A DNA stretch of 64,000 bases, from assembly GCF_029873635.1 (NCBI RefSeq), contig NC_080423.1, positions 102,548,991-102,612,990 of the forward strand. Direction: 5' to 3'. Each line of letters opens with the position of its first letter. Position 1 is the first letter of the stretch. The position numbers and the translations under genes were made by a program. Positions 1-11,122 of the stretch are shown here, piece after piece. Source of the stretch: Malania oleifera (Eukaryota > Streptophyta > Magnoliopsida > Santalales > Ximeniaceae). The notes under the pieces are model-generated. The model saw nothing but the letters and a program-made list of their open reading frames with translations. It did not search any database and was not told the origin of the DNA.

Positions 1-1145
1 AAATTATTCAAAGCATCCATCATTGTAGCACACTTATATATATTGTCCATCTCTCAGCCTACATCCCTTCTCACCCCCCTCTCATTATTCGAACCCAAAA
101 TCTCCAATAAGGATATCTCAAGTTTTGACTTATGAAATGTCTCTTAAGATGCATAACAATCTTAGAGTTGGGTAATCATTTGAGTGCTTTAAGAACCTTC
201 AACATCTTGCCTAAGCTCAAGAATTTTTTTTATCTCGAACATAATTCCAAGCATGCAGTCTCTATAATGTTTCCAAACAATCCATTATTTAAATTCTATT
301 TTTAGGAATCTCATCTTTTTTATTTCTATTATTGAATTTATTAATATGCATTTATTTAAGATGATTATTTTTTTATTTTCTACTATTGTCAAAAAAAATT
401 TAAGGACACTCAAAGCCTGTAAATGAGTCCTAAAAACCCTTAACCTTGGAGAGTTGTCAATACAACATTTCTAGTGTCAATGGCATATATCTCGTTTTGA
501 TTTTGATTTTAAAATTTTTCATTCCCTTATTTTAACATTTATTTATATATTATTGTAAATTTAATTCTTCTCCACACAATCTTGTCCTAAATTTAATTAT
601 GAATTTCAAAAATAAATGAAAAAAAATAAAAACTAAACATAGGTCAATCACTTTAAATAATATGTAGAAGTACATCCTACTACTACCCAAAGTGTTAATA
701 GTCTAAATTGTATAGAACCCTGGCTCATTGTATTTTTGCCCTTCTTCTTTTGCTTTTTTTTTTCTTTTGTCATGCTTGAAAGTCTACACTACCCTAGCAT
801 ACATGGTAGAAGGTAGCTCATCTCTCATCTCCCATCCCTTATCTCTTCTCATCCTTTTTAATATTTAAACCGAAGATCAACATAGAAGTCTCAAGTTTTA
901 ACCATTAATTAATGTCTCAAAACATCCTTGTTTATGAGTTACTTATACATCTCTAGTCTAAAAAAAAAATGAAAATCATCCACAACTATTTATATTATTC
1001 GCAATGTTCCTTTTATTTATGATCATTAGAATATTGGATGAGATCAAGTCATGTGTGTTTATTTATTTTTATAGATTGAAGGTTCACATTGAACTAGGGC
1101 TACATAATGAAAAGTAGTACATCTCTCATTCCATATAACCCCCTT
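1..1145. other. AT-rich intergenic DNA, no gene seen
   Basis: This stretch is AT-rich with many short poly-A and poly-T runs. No reading frame in it resembles a known protein. It ends at the left boundary of the copia element. Nothing else could be supported here. Confidence 0.6.
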
Positions 1146-1685
1146 TGTTCTGCAAATTAATGCATGCGAAAACGTGATCGATTTGTCAATGCAACAACCA
1201 ACGATGAACAATACAAAAAACACACTCACACAGATAATAAGGAAAGCAAAAAAATATACGACACAAGAATTTAAATGGTTCGGTAATGTGCCTACGTCCA
1301 CAGGAGCAAGCAGTGGCTGATATTCACTATCTTGTCAAAACCAGGATTACAACATTGTTTATATGCTAACCCTACACGTACAAAGGGATTAGGAAATTCC
1401 CCAAATACCCCTGTATCAATCCCCGAAGGATTTGCCTCTGAATCCCCAACCTATTGATCTTCCCAATTCAAAATTCAAAAAACAGCGCCGAACAAAATTG
1501 TCGATGATTTTAGCAAACCGTCAACAATTTCTTACTAAGACTGAAACCATCGACGGTTTCTTCCCAAGCCTGAATCGTCAAACAAATCATCGACTGTTTC
1601 TTCCTGCAAACTAGCTTCCTTGTTTTTCCTCAGCATGCTTTCCCTGTGCATGTGTTCCACTCAATATGAGCCACATACTACAACA
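1146..1685 (-). repeat. 3' LTR of copia element (left copy)
   Basis: This copy matches 5605-6131 along its length. Shared blocks include a run from caaattaatgc through the aaaaaacacactcacacag segment, the caggagcaag block, and the closing catgtgttccactcaatatg. The terminal dinucleotides are TG and CA. It contains the segment resembling ggttcgg followed by acgtccac that recurs in several LTRs of this window. Small indels and substitutions separate the two LTRs, so the insertion is not recent. Confidence 0.88.
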
Positions 1686-1702
1686 ATCTCCACCTTGGTG
1701 AA
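1686..1702 (-). other. Polypurine tract of copia element
   Basis: Read on the minus strand, the bases next to the left LTR are caaggtggagat followed by TGTTGTAG. A purine-rich stretch directly upstream of a 3' LTR is the expected plus-strand priming site of an LTR retrotransposon. Confidence 0.65.
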
Positions 1703-1769
1703 TATTCACCCCTTAAGAGAAAAACGAAAACATAACCCACAGCTCCGCATAGGTTGAGATGCCTACTAT

Positions 1770-2515
1770 CTAGCATTTGGAGATGTTAATCAAGTCCAAG
1801 CAATGCTTGAACTTGTTCATGCTAACACACTTTGTTAACATATCTGTTGCATTTTCAAAAGTGCAAACTTTCTTGAGCAGTAGTTCACCAGAAGCAACCA
1901 ATTCCCTGATCCTATGAAACCTCACATCTGTGCATGGTCCTCGCATGATAAACTTGGTTCTTTGCCAAATAAATGACACTACGACTATCACAATGCAGCT
2001 GAACTCTACCTTCCTGAATACCTAGCTCCTTGATCAATCATGTAAGCTACAACGCTTCCTTGGTAGCCTCAACCACTGTTATGTACTTTAATTGAGTTGT
2101 AGATAGTGCAACTAAAGACTAAACCATGGACCTCCAACAAATAGGCCCTCCCACAAGGGTGAATATATACCCTATGGTAGACCTCCTGTCATCTAAGTCC
2201 CCTACATAGTCTGTATCCACATATCCTACCACTAAAGGATCACCCTGTTGTCTACTGAACATAATACCATAGTTCATAGTATCCCAAGTATATGAAATCC
2301 ACTTGATTGCATCCCAATGCTATCGACCCGTATTTGAAAGAAACTTGCTCACCACACTGATAGCTTGTGCTAGATCCAATCTTGTACAAATCATAGCATA
2401 CATTAAGCATCCCACTGCATTGGCATATAGGACCTTAGACATGTTATGAATGTCATCATCATCTATCTTTGGGCACTAGGAGATAGACAATCTGAAATGA
2501 CTCATCAACGGTGTA
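1770..2515 (-). pseudogene. Copia RNase H domain, degraded
   Basis: The 3' end of pol. The minus strand at 1770-1991 reads IRELVASGELLLKKV and then ENATDMLTK, the typical C-terminus of plant copia polyproteins. Upstream, around 2090-2230, a GYVDTDYVGDLDDRRST segment marks the first catalytic aspartate region of RNase H. The position where the family has a TEAEY-type motif reads TTQLKY, so the catalytic glutamate appears lost. In-frame stops separate the segments. It is certainly a pol relic, and RNase H function is not expected. Confidence 0.85.
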
Positions 2516-2669
2516 CTTACCAGTTTTGGATTATCCATGTTAAACCTCTCCAACACCTTCCTAATATAGCTACGCTAAGATAACCACAATCTCCTAGAAG
2601 CTTCGTCCCTATGAATCTCCATCCCAAGAATCTTCTTGACCGCACCCAAATCCTTCACGTAAAACTTTT

Positions 2670-3377
2670 TGCTCAACAATGTTTTCAAATTGTTGACCTC
2701 AGTCATACTCCTTGCAACAATCAACATGACATCCACATATAGTAATAGAAAAATGAATGAACATCATCAACGCTCTTCAAATAAATGCAGAAAACATACT
2801 CACATCTCATGTAGCCAATCCACATCATGTAGAAGTCAAACTTCTTGTACCATTGCCTCGAAGACTGCTTCAGCCCATAAAGTGATTTCCTCAATTTACA
2901 GACCAAGTGCTCCTGTCTAGGTTGACTGAACCCTTCTGGTTGTACCATGTAAATCAGCTCCTCTAAATCACCATGGAGAAACGTTGTCTTTACATCCATC
3001 TATTACAAATGCGTATTGAAATGCACCACCAATCCAACACTACCCTAATGAAAGTGTGTATGACCACAGGAGAGAAGAACTCATCATAAGCAACCTCTTT
3101 CTTCTGTGAGTAACTCTTTACTGCTAGATGAGCCTTGAATTTTTCTCCTTCTTTTTCGGATACTGCTTCCTTCTTCCTATACACCTATTTGCATCCTGTC
3201 GCTCTTTTCCCTTCTGGAAGCTCCACCAACTCCCACATCTGGTTTTTATACAAAGATTCCATCTCCTCCACCATAGCACCTATATATCTACTTTTCTATT
3301 GGTTGTGCACAGCCTCTTGAAAAGTAGTAGGACCCCCACTACTTGTAATAAGTGCATAAGAAATCAGATCATCAAGT
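2670..3377 (-). pseudogene. Copia reverse transcriptase, catalytic motif mutated
   Basis: The minus strand at 2721-2999 encodes MDVKTTFLHGDLEELIYM and QPEGF, followed by CKLRKSLYGLKQSSRQWYKK, the palm region of plant copia RT. A second frame at 2990-3184 carries the preceding part. The active-site box that is YVDD in this family reads YVDV at about 2728-2741, so the second metal-binding aspartate is replaced by valine. Frame changes near 2990 and 3180 break the domain. Copying of RNA into DNA is therefore not expected from this copy. Confidence 0.9.
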
Positions 3378-4297
3378 TCATGCCTGTGGGGGGGGGTTAA
3401 TTGTGCATCTAGGTCTGTTTATATCGATATTGTAATGTTGCTGGTCTCCTGAGCTAGAACTTCCTGCGCTCTGCACATTGTTATATCCATCTTGAGTCTC
3501 TAGCTCCACTTGCACTGCATGATCGTTGCTGTTGCTGCACTTTTCTAGCACCTGTTTCTCTTCTTCTTCCTGAGTACGTTGCAACATGGATTTCTTATCA
3601 AAAACCATATCTCTACTGATCACCACCTTGTTTGCTTTCGGATCCCACAACTTGAACCCTTGCACCCCTTTCTGATACCCTATAAAGATGCACTGTCTAG
3701 ACTTTGCATCAAGTTTCGATCTCTCCTTACTAGAAATGTGCACATAAGCTGGACATCCAAATACTCTCAAACCAGAGTAGTCTACTACGCTGTCTGTCCA
3801 CACCTCCTCTGCAACTTTCACATCTAGTGTTGCCCTTGGTGATCTGTTAATCAAGAAACACGTCATATTTACTGCCTCTGCCCAGAAGTTCTTTACAAGC
3901 CTTGCATTCAACCTAAGACACCAAGCTCTTTCAATTGTAGTTCGGTTCATCCTTTCTGCCACATCATTCTGTTGTGGTGTCTTGTGTACCGTGAAATTTC
4001 TCCTAAAGCCATGCTACTCGCACAACTCCATAAACCTTGAATTAGTGTACTTAATACCATTGTCAATCCTGAGGCATTTGATTTTCCTCTTGGTCTGATT
4101 TTACACTTTAGCTTTTCCCAGTTTGAACTCGAAAAACGTCTCTAACTTGTGTCGCATGAAGTACACCTAGAGCATTCGTGAGTAATCATCAATAAAACTC
4201 ACAAAGTACATATATCCTCCCTGTGATGTTACCTTTACCAGCCCCAAAACATCTGAGTGAATATAGTTAAGATTTACCTTCGTCTTGTGTGTGGCGA
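3378..4297 (-). pseudogene. Copia integrase, interrupted
   Basis: The longest open stretch (3378-3962, 194 codons) begins MAERMNRTTIERA and runs through AEAVNMTCFLINRSP to VFGCPAYVHI, the end of the catalytic core and the C-terminal part of copia integrase. Between 3962 and 4298 the minus strand still reads HSDVLG, then CLRIDNGIKY, then NDVAERMN, so all three residues of the D-D-E triad can be recognised. In-frame stops lie between them. The integrase would insert cDNA into the host genome if intact; here it is a relic. Confidence 0.9.
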
Positions 4298-4840
4298 TCA
4301 TGAATGCACCCTATTCCATTTCCCAAGCACACAATACCTGCAGAAATTCAGCTTGCATATTTTGACACCCTTTAAAAGATTTCTCTTATGAAGTTTCATC
4401 ATCCCACACTCACCTATATGCCCTAACCGCATATGCCACAAGACAGTTTTATTTGACTCAGACTCTGTAGTTGCACCTCCACCTACAACTGTGGTACCTA
4501 GTGTATAGATATTCCTTGGTAATTTCTGCTTCTTCATCACAATCAGAACACCCTTACTCACCTTCATTACCCTACTTACAAGCTTGTAACTAAATCCATT
4601 ACAGTTTAAAGTGTCCAATGAAATTAAATTCTTCCTTAACTCTGGTATATGCCTAACATCACACAACGTTCTCACAACACAATCAACCATTTTTATTTTG
4701 ACATTCCTTATTCTGACAATTTTGCATGAAGCATCATTTCCCATCAGAACAGAACCAGAATTTACCAACTAGTAGGTGGTGAGCCACTCTTTGTTTGGTG
4801 TTATATGATAAGAGCATGCCGAATCTAAAATCCAAGAATC
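4298..4840 (-). pseudogene. Copia protease and GAG-pre-integrase region
   Basis: Near 4815-4840 the minus strand reads WILDSACSYHITPN, the aspartic protease active-site neighbourhood (DSA) of copia polyproteins. One in-frame TAG follows at about 4770. From there 4298-4768 is open for 156 codons and ends with the zinc-binding GAG-pre-integrase domain: the LWHMRLGHIGECGMMKLHKR block supplies the two histidines and a later CRYC the two cysteines. Protease and integrase N-terminus lie in one frame, as in a normal gag-pol polyprotein. Confidence 0.87.
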
Positions 4841-5578
4841 TGTGAGACGATCTAAATTGTATAAAACTGAAAGCATATCACCATCACCGGTTTCCGAGTC
4901 TCTTTCTTCCACTACATTCACCGATTTTGATGAACCCTCTTTATTTTCTACATTCCCCTTCTTCCTCTCTAGACAATCTGGTATTATGTGCCCCTTTTTA
5001 TCGCACTTAAAATATCATACATCCTTCCTCTTCCTAGAATTGGACCAAGCCTTATTGTTACTTGATCTGTTCTGGAACTTGCTTCTCTCACATTCCTGGT
5101 GATCCTTCACCACAAGCCCTTCACCTTGTGAATTCTCATCACTGGTTTTCTTCCTATAATGAAAACCCAAAAGAGCACTCGTGACATCCTCCAATTCCAG
5201 AGTTTCTTTTCCTCATGTCACAGTTGTAACCAGATTTTCGTATGAAGGAGACACAGGTAGAGAATTCAGCAGCATCAAAGCCTTGTCTTTGTCTTCAAAC
5301 TTCATATCAACTCGCTTCAGATCACGGATGATCTAATTGAACACAATGATGTGTTGGTTGAGATCCAAACCCTTTGACATCTTAAGCCCATACAGTTTCT
5401 GCTTAAGATACAACTTGTTCGTCAACGACTTGTACATATACTAACTCCCTAGTTTCAGCCAAACTGCCGTCAGCGATTCCTCATCCATGACGTGATACAT
5501 CACATCGGCCATAGTCCAAAATTTCCCGATCCATTGAACTTGACAATGCGGAACTTTGCAGAAGAAATCCCAGCCATT
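4841..5578 (-). pseudogene. Copia gag with broken zinc knuckle
   Basis: An ATG at 5578 opens MAGISSAKFRIVKFNG, a plausible gag start just downstream of the PBS. Further on LTNKLYLKQKLYGLKM and then DKALMLLNSLP mark the UBN2-type gag of plant copia elements. The zinc knuckle at about 4975-5015 reads YFKCDKKGHIIPDC, but the first cysteine codon is TGA, a stop, instead of TGT or TGC. A frameshift after the first ~25 codons and further stops confirm decay. Gag would form the virus-like particle. Confidence 0.82.
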
Positions 5579-5582
5579 GTAA

Positions 5583-5600
5583 CCTAGCTCTGATACCAAT
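5583..5600 (-). other. Primer binding site (initiator tRNA-Met type)
   Basis: On the minus strand this reads TTGGTATCAGAGCTAGGT. TGGTATCAGAGC is the standard complement of the 3' end of plant initiator methionine tRNA, used by most plant copia elements. It sits a few bases inside the right LTR, which fixes the element's direction as minus. Confidence 0.9.
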
Positions 5601-5604
5601 TTTT

Positions 5605-6131
5605 TGTACAAATTAATGCGTGCAAAAATGTGTTCGATTCGTCAATGCAACAACCAATGATGAATAATACAAAAAACACACTCACACAGATAATAAGGAA
5701 AGCAAGTAAACACATGATACAAGAATTTTCGTGGTTCGGCAATGTGCCAACGTCCACAGGAGCAAGTGACGGCTGATATTCACTATCTTGTCAAAACCAG
5801 GGTTACAACATTATTTATATGCTAACCCTACATGTACAAAGGGATTAGGAAGTTATTTAAATAACCCTGTATCAATCCTTGGAGGATTTTCCTCCGAATC
5901 CCCAACCTATTGATATTCCCAATTCAAAATTCAAAAAATAGCGTCGAACAAAACCGTCGATAGTTTCAGTAAATCGTCGACGATTTCTTACTGAGACTGA
6001 AATCATCGACGATTTCTTCCCGAGCATGAACCATCGATCAAACCGTCAATTGTTTCTTCCTGAAGACCAACTTCCTTATTTTTCCTTTGCATGCTTTTCC
6101 CGTGCATGTGTTCCACTCAATATGAGTCACA
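5605..6131 (-). repeat. 5' LTR of copia element (right copy)
   Basis: This partner of 1146-1685 begins tgtacaaattaatgcg and ends ctacaaca on the plus strand. The central part contains several short gtcga-type palindromic words (for example aaatcgtcgacgattt), which also occur in degraded form in the left copy. It supplies the promoter and R region of the minus-strand element. It is about 13 bp shorter than its partner. Confidence 0.88.
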
Positions 6132-7957
6132 TTCTACAACACCCCTCCCCTTTTTTTACACTTCACAAGATTCAAACACGAGATCTTGAATATGAAAATT
6201 CCCGACTTTGAAAATTAAGAAATAATTTTCTTTGTCTATAACAATCTATAATCCGCAACATCTTTATATATGAATCCTAGTATTGTTCCCTATGTGCCCT
6301 AAAAAATGACTTGATCATTTTTTTAAAAATAAGTTGTGTACATCTTAATAGTGAACTCTCATTATAATTTACATTGTTTATCTAACTTGAAAGTATATAC
6401 TCATTTTCTAATTAATTTATATTGACAATGAATTCAAATAAATATAATTCATAAAACATTTTTATTTAAAGATAACAGATATTTCCTTGATATAAATTTC
6501 AAACCAATAAAACATGAAGCGAAATATTTTCATGTAGAAATTAATCCAAGTGAAAGATTGATTTCTATGAGAAGTATCTGAATTGCCTTCCTTAGAGGAC
6601 ATGATGAACTCATGATAGTTCCCTTTTCTTAAGAGAAGCACTTTCCTTTGTCATTGGCCTTTTTGGACACCCTTTCCTTTTGTCTTCATAGGGTTTCTTG
6701 TAGCCCTATGTACTTTGTTCTCCTAAGGTTCCTTAGCCCATCATATGACTACTTGATGCGTGTGATCAAATTGTAGACATTCAAAAAATTAATTAGTCAA
6801 AATTAAATAATATATTTGATTTTTTTTAATTTTGGAATCAATTAATAGAAAAAAGTATATTGGCCATTTTTCAAAAAAAAAAAAAAAAGTTTTGCTCCAA
6901 AAGATCATTTTCCATAGGACTGTCAAATTTGCTATCCAAAATGTCTCTTTAAAGATAATGAGCACAAATATAAAATCACCCGCGGATCATCATATTTGTG
7001 GTGCAAAAGATCCATCACCACCTCGTTCAAGAGCATACTCCTTGAACTCTCAAATTAGCAAATCTCTTTAAGGAAATCGAGATCAACGTAACCATTTTAC
7101 ACATATCGTCAAATTTGTAGTTCAAAAGTTCTGCTAATAAATCTCTTTAAGGAAATTAAAATCAACACAAATTCATATCCCATAGATTATAAAATTTATC
7201 ATCCAAAAGATCCATCAACGCTAACTTTGAAACATGCTCTTTAAACTCTTAAATTGACAAAACTTTTTAGAAAGATTAAATCAAAATAATTTTTTATTTT
7301 TATTGTAGAAATATATAGAAATTGCATTCATTCTTTTCATTAATATAAATTGAACACTTGTACTAACTTGTTTTTGTCTTTAATTTCAATTACATAAAAT
7401 TTGGAGTTCACATGTATCACATGAGCTCTTTACATTAAATGTAAATGCCAATCTATAGACACCTTCTTCTTAGATTATAGTCCCTCCACCATTTTTAAGA
7501 GTGAAATTTTCTTGCTCTATATATAATCACCTTGTTTAGGTATATGCAATCCAATGTATAACAAGAAGGAGGGCAATAAATAGACCCTATTGGTTGAACA
7601 TTTAAATGAAAGAATAATTGAATTTCAATTCAATAAATTTAGGAATAATAAATTAGGATTATGTTTATGCAAGAGCCTATTCGTAATAATGTGTCTTTTA
7701 CGAATTAATTTATAATTCCATGTATCTTCAGGGTTATGAACCTAGTGATCCATCTTATGCTTTGTTTTGGAACACTTTAAAAAAGTACTTATAACATTTA
7801 TTTGCTCAAATTTTCAAGATACTTATTTAAGCTCAATTTCAATAATATGCTCAATTTTTAATAATCTTAGCAAAATATTAAATGTGTTCAACTTCATCAT
7901 ATATATTTATATTCCAAAAAGATCATTATTCAAATATTTTCATTATCACCAAAAAGT
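6132..7957. other. AT-rich DNA with a weak degenerate repeat, no gene
   Basis: No convincing coding frame was found. From about 6910 to 7270 similar words recur (agatccatca, tctctttaaggaaat, gtcaaatttg, ctctcaaatt) at intervals near 100 bp, suggesting a worn tandem repeat. A TATA-like ctctatatataatcacc lies near 7515-7531, but no signal-peptide exon for the downstream subtilase could be found after it. Otherwise nothing is visible. Confidence 0.4.
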
Positions 7958-9612
7958 TTTTTTTTTTTTTTTAATTTTAGAAAAGGTAATTTATTAAGAG
8001 GGAAGAAGCAAGCAAGAAGCTTGAAACTTCCAATAAGGCAAAAGAGAACAAAATGCAACCCTAAAAGTAGGGTAGAATCAACGAGAGTACTGAATCACAC
8101 CCCCCCCCCCCTCCTCCAAAGTCTGATATAGCAATCAAAAACTCCTCCTAATACAATAAGCTCAATTTTTTTATTAGTCCAACTCCAATGGAACAAATTA
8201 AAGAGGCATCTATGTGACATTGTTGCCGTGTTGGAGTAATTATCCTTGAAGATTCTTCTGTTCCTATCCTTTCATATTTCCCAACATATGGCCACTAGAA
8301 TTGATAATCTAAAACTTCTGAGGAACCCCTTTATTTTGGACAAATTTCATGCACGGAATAATGATATCAAATCTTTGGACGTGACCCATTTAAGATTTAA
8401 GCACTGCCACACTGTGATCCATATATGTTTGCTGAAGGGATAATGCAGAAAAAAAAAAAAATGATCTACTCCTTCAATATCATTCTTGCAAAAAGAGCAC
8501 ATTGGGTCAGCGTCCAGCCTCTTTTTTGTAAATTATCTGTTGTAAGGATTTTATTATTGATTGTCAACTAGCAGGATGCATTGATCTTTGAGGCAATGAA
8601 GGGGTTCCAAATCATTTTGAGAGGCACGCTTATGAGCATATGATACATTGTGAGAAAGGTATTTATAAAACTGGTGACTGTAAAAATTTGAGGGCTAGAA
8701 AGACCCCATAAGTCGAGATTAGACTCCTCTTTGTTAACATGTATTATATACTAAAGTAAAGAGCTCAAACAATTGTTTGACTTCCTTGCCTCTAACTTAT
8801 CTAACAAAAGATAAGTCCCAAAAGGAGTTATTGTTGGAGGTACTCACAATTTCTACCACTCTAACTTCCTTTCGACTAGCCAAGAGAAAAATATTTAAGA
8901 AAAAGTTATTGGAGGGTTGATTTAGTGGCCCACTTGTCCTACAAAAATTTTATTTTACCTCTGTCTCCAATTTTGATTGATACGCAATCCCAAATTGTAT
9001 CCTTCAATCTAACTACGTACTTCGACGAACCCCAACCAAAGCTACTCGAAGGCATTGTTGGAGACCACTTAACTTTATCATACCAGTATTTAACACAAAT
9101 CACTGATTTCCGAAGTGCCTTGGCTTCCCTACTAAATCTCCACAACCATTTTTCCATTATATCTTTAATCATGAGCTCCATATTTTTAATACCCAACCCA
9201 CCCTGGATTTAGGCTTTGAAACTAATTTCTAGTTCACGAGTGGGTATTTGAATTTTCCTCCTTCCTTTCCATAAAAAATTCCTTTGCACAGACAACTTTC
9301 TTTGGCGAGGGAAAAATAGACAAGAAATATGCAGTTTGATTGGAAAGAATTGAATTGATAAGAGTCAACCCACCTCCCATTAAGAGAAATTTTGATTTCT
9401 GTGTAGGCAACATCTGCTCCATTTTTAAATAATCGGATCCCATACATGAGAATAGCTTGCCTTGAGCCCCAGCGGGAGACCTAAGTATGAAGTAGGAAAT
9501 GAGGCTAATTTACAATTTAAGATTTCAGCGATCTCATCCACTTTGCTTGAAAGTCCAATCGAAAAAATAAGGTTCGTAGAGAGATCAACTTCTTTGTTTA
9601 AGTTATTCATTT
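7958..9612 (-). mobile_element. 5'-truncated LINE, RT and zinc-binding domain 3' end
   Basis: The minus strand reads KLASFPTSYLGLPLGLKASY near 9450-9530, then MGIKNMELMIKDIMEKWLWR at 9135-9196. Near 8480-8520 it reads DADPMCSFCKNDIEGVDH, and near 8410-8440 HYPFSKHIWITVW. These are the RT C-terminus and the zf-RVT zinc-binding domain of plant LINE ORF2, in the right order. The RT palm with its catalytic aspartates is missing, as is ORF1, so the insertion is 5'-truncated, as is common for LINEs. A poly-T run at 7958-7972 fits a poly(A) tail of a minus-strand copy. Several frameshifts are present. From 8397 rightwards it is repeated after the assembly gap. Confidence 0.85.
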
Positions 9613-10189
9613 AAGTTCGTCTTTCATTCAATATTTTCAAAATCTACAACTCATTATGCTCAATGATCATTAATTATAAAATCAAAATATGATATTCAAA
9701 TTGAGCAAGCTCCCCCCTAAACCAAAGCATTCAAATTTTCTAATAAGGTTTGGCGAAAAATCATTTCAACATAAAATATTTTCAATCATTCTCAACATTC
9801 GACAAAACTTTTGTTTATCAAAGTAAATAAAAAAAATCAAAATTCAAAAAAAAAAATTATTGTCATATTTTAAGTAGCAGAATATTTGCCCAAAATGTCA
9901 TATAAATAAATATATCAAACAATTTAAAGATGAAACTTTAAGTAAAAACAATTGGTTTGAATTTGTAAGAATTTTTTTAAAAAGCCCAAGTTTCATTTTT
10001 CAAAGGAATCCATTTTCAAATTTCACACTAATTCTCAAATTTAAGGATATTAAGCAAGTCATCTTGAATTTTTTTTCATTCAAGGAGGAGGAGTTTATCT
10101 CATCTTTCTCCTCAATAATCATGAAGCAAATGGCATTGAAAGTCTTTTTCTTGAACCTCCTATTTTCCTTCTTGAGATATAGGCGATCG

Positions 10190-10990
10190 ATTCAAAGATT
10201 TCCCAACTTCTTGCATTCATAAAAAGTAACTTTCTCTTGCTTTCTTTTCTTTTCTTTATTTTTTTCATTCTTTTCATCCTTCTTCATTTTCATGAATCTT
10301 TTAAATTTTTTGGTGATGAGTACTATTTCTTCATCACTATCTTCCTCTCCCTCCTTTTCTTTTGTTGAGGCAAGTGCTAATGTTTTCTTCTTGTCTCTTG
10401 TATCCATCACCCTCTTTACTTCCATTTTATGCACAAGAAGAAACCTAAATAACTCCTCAAGAGGAAGTTCTTGTAGGTCTTTTTACTCTACAATTGTGGT
10501 CTTCTTGACCTCCCACTTTTTTATCAAGCACCTAAGTATTCTTTGCACAAGTACAAAATTAGCATAATTATTGTCAAGAGATTTTAGAGCATTAATTATA
10601 TCAGCACACTTAGTAAATATATCATTAATTTTCTTATTTTGATGCATTTCAAACATTTCATATTCCATGACAAACATATTTATCCTTCAATATTTTACCC
10701 TTGAGGTTCCCTCATGGATTACATGAAGAGTGCGCCAAATTTGATTAGCAGAGATATATTCAATGATGCGATTAAATTCTCTGCAGTCTAATGCATAATG
10801 TAAAATATTCATAACTTTAGAGTTTATTTGGCTCATGCATTTTTCATTTTCATTCCACATATTTTTTAAGTTTTGGCTTGGTCTCACCATTCTCCACAAT
10901 GGCTAGGGGAGTGGATCCATCTTGGATAACATTCCAAATTTTAAAATTAAAAGATTTTAGAAAAATGGTGGTTTTATTTTTTCAATAGGC
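10190..10990 (-). pseudogene. Copia gag (UBN2 type), frameshifted, version A
   Basis: Three minus-strand frames carry consecutive parts of one gag. 10687-10899 reads NILHYALDCREFNRI and IWRTLHVIHEGTSRVK. 10483-10677 reads EYEMFEMHQNKKINDIFTK and ILRCLIKKWEVKKTTI. 10192-10434 reads SDEEIVLITKKFKRFMK. The last ends in YECKKLGNL, where a zinc knuckle is expected, but the first cysteine position is F and the histidine position is N. It would form particles if intact; at least two frameshifts show that it is dead. Confidence 0.85.
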
Positions 10991-11109
10991 AAAGTCTTCT
11001 CAATTAAAAAATGGAGGTCAAATGATGGAAAATCCATCAATGCCAATGTTGACAATTGGCATAAATCATTCAAAGACGGTTAAGTCAAAATTTAAAAGAA
11101 GAGCCCTTA

Positions 11110-11122
11110 CTCTGATACCAAT
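11110..11122 (-). other. Primer binding site of partial copia element, version A
   Basis: The minus strand reads ATTGGTATCAGAG, the initiator tRNA-Met type PBS, directly next to the LTR beginning tgttgatggagg on the plus strand. It sets the element's direction as minus and proves that the neighbouring repeat is a 5' LTR. Confidence 0.85.

Larger units (their letters stand above)
1146..6131 (-). mobile_element. Ty1/copia LTR retrotransposon, full structure, decayed
   Basis: An almost 5 kb element reads right to left. Two LTRs of about 530-540 bp bound it, with a PBS inside the right LTR and a purine-rich PPT inside the left LTR. The internal order on the minus strand is gag, protease, integrase, reverse transcriptase, RNase H, the copia order in which integrase precedes RT. 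Stop codons and frameshifts break every domain, and several catalytic residues are changed, so it cannot be autonomous. The flanks carry C-rich pentamers (cccct on the right, ccctt or cccct on the left) that may be a degraded target-site duplication. The family is secure; the clade was not determined. Confidence 0.93.

Noticed and set aside
8246-8443. Plus-strand 65-codon frame
   Set aside because: The minus strand of the same bases reads as the LINE zf-RVT C-terminus, so this is its antisense.
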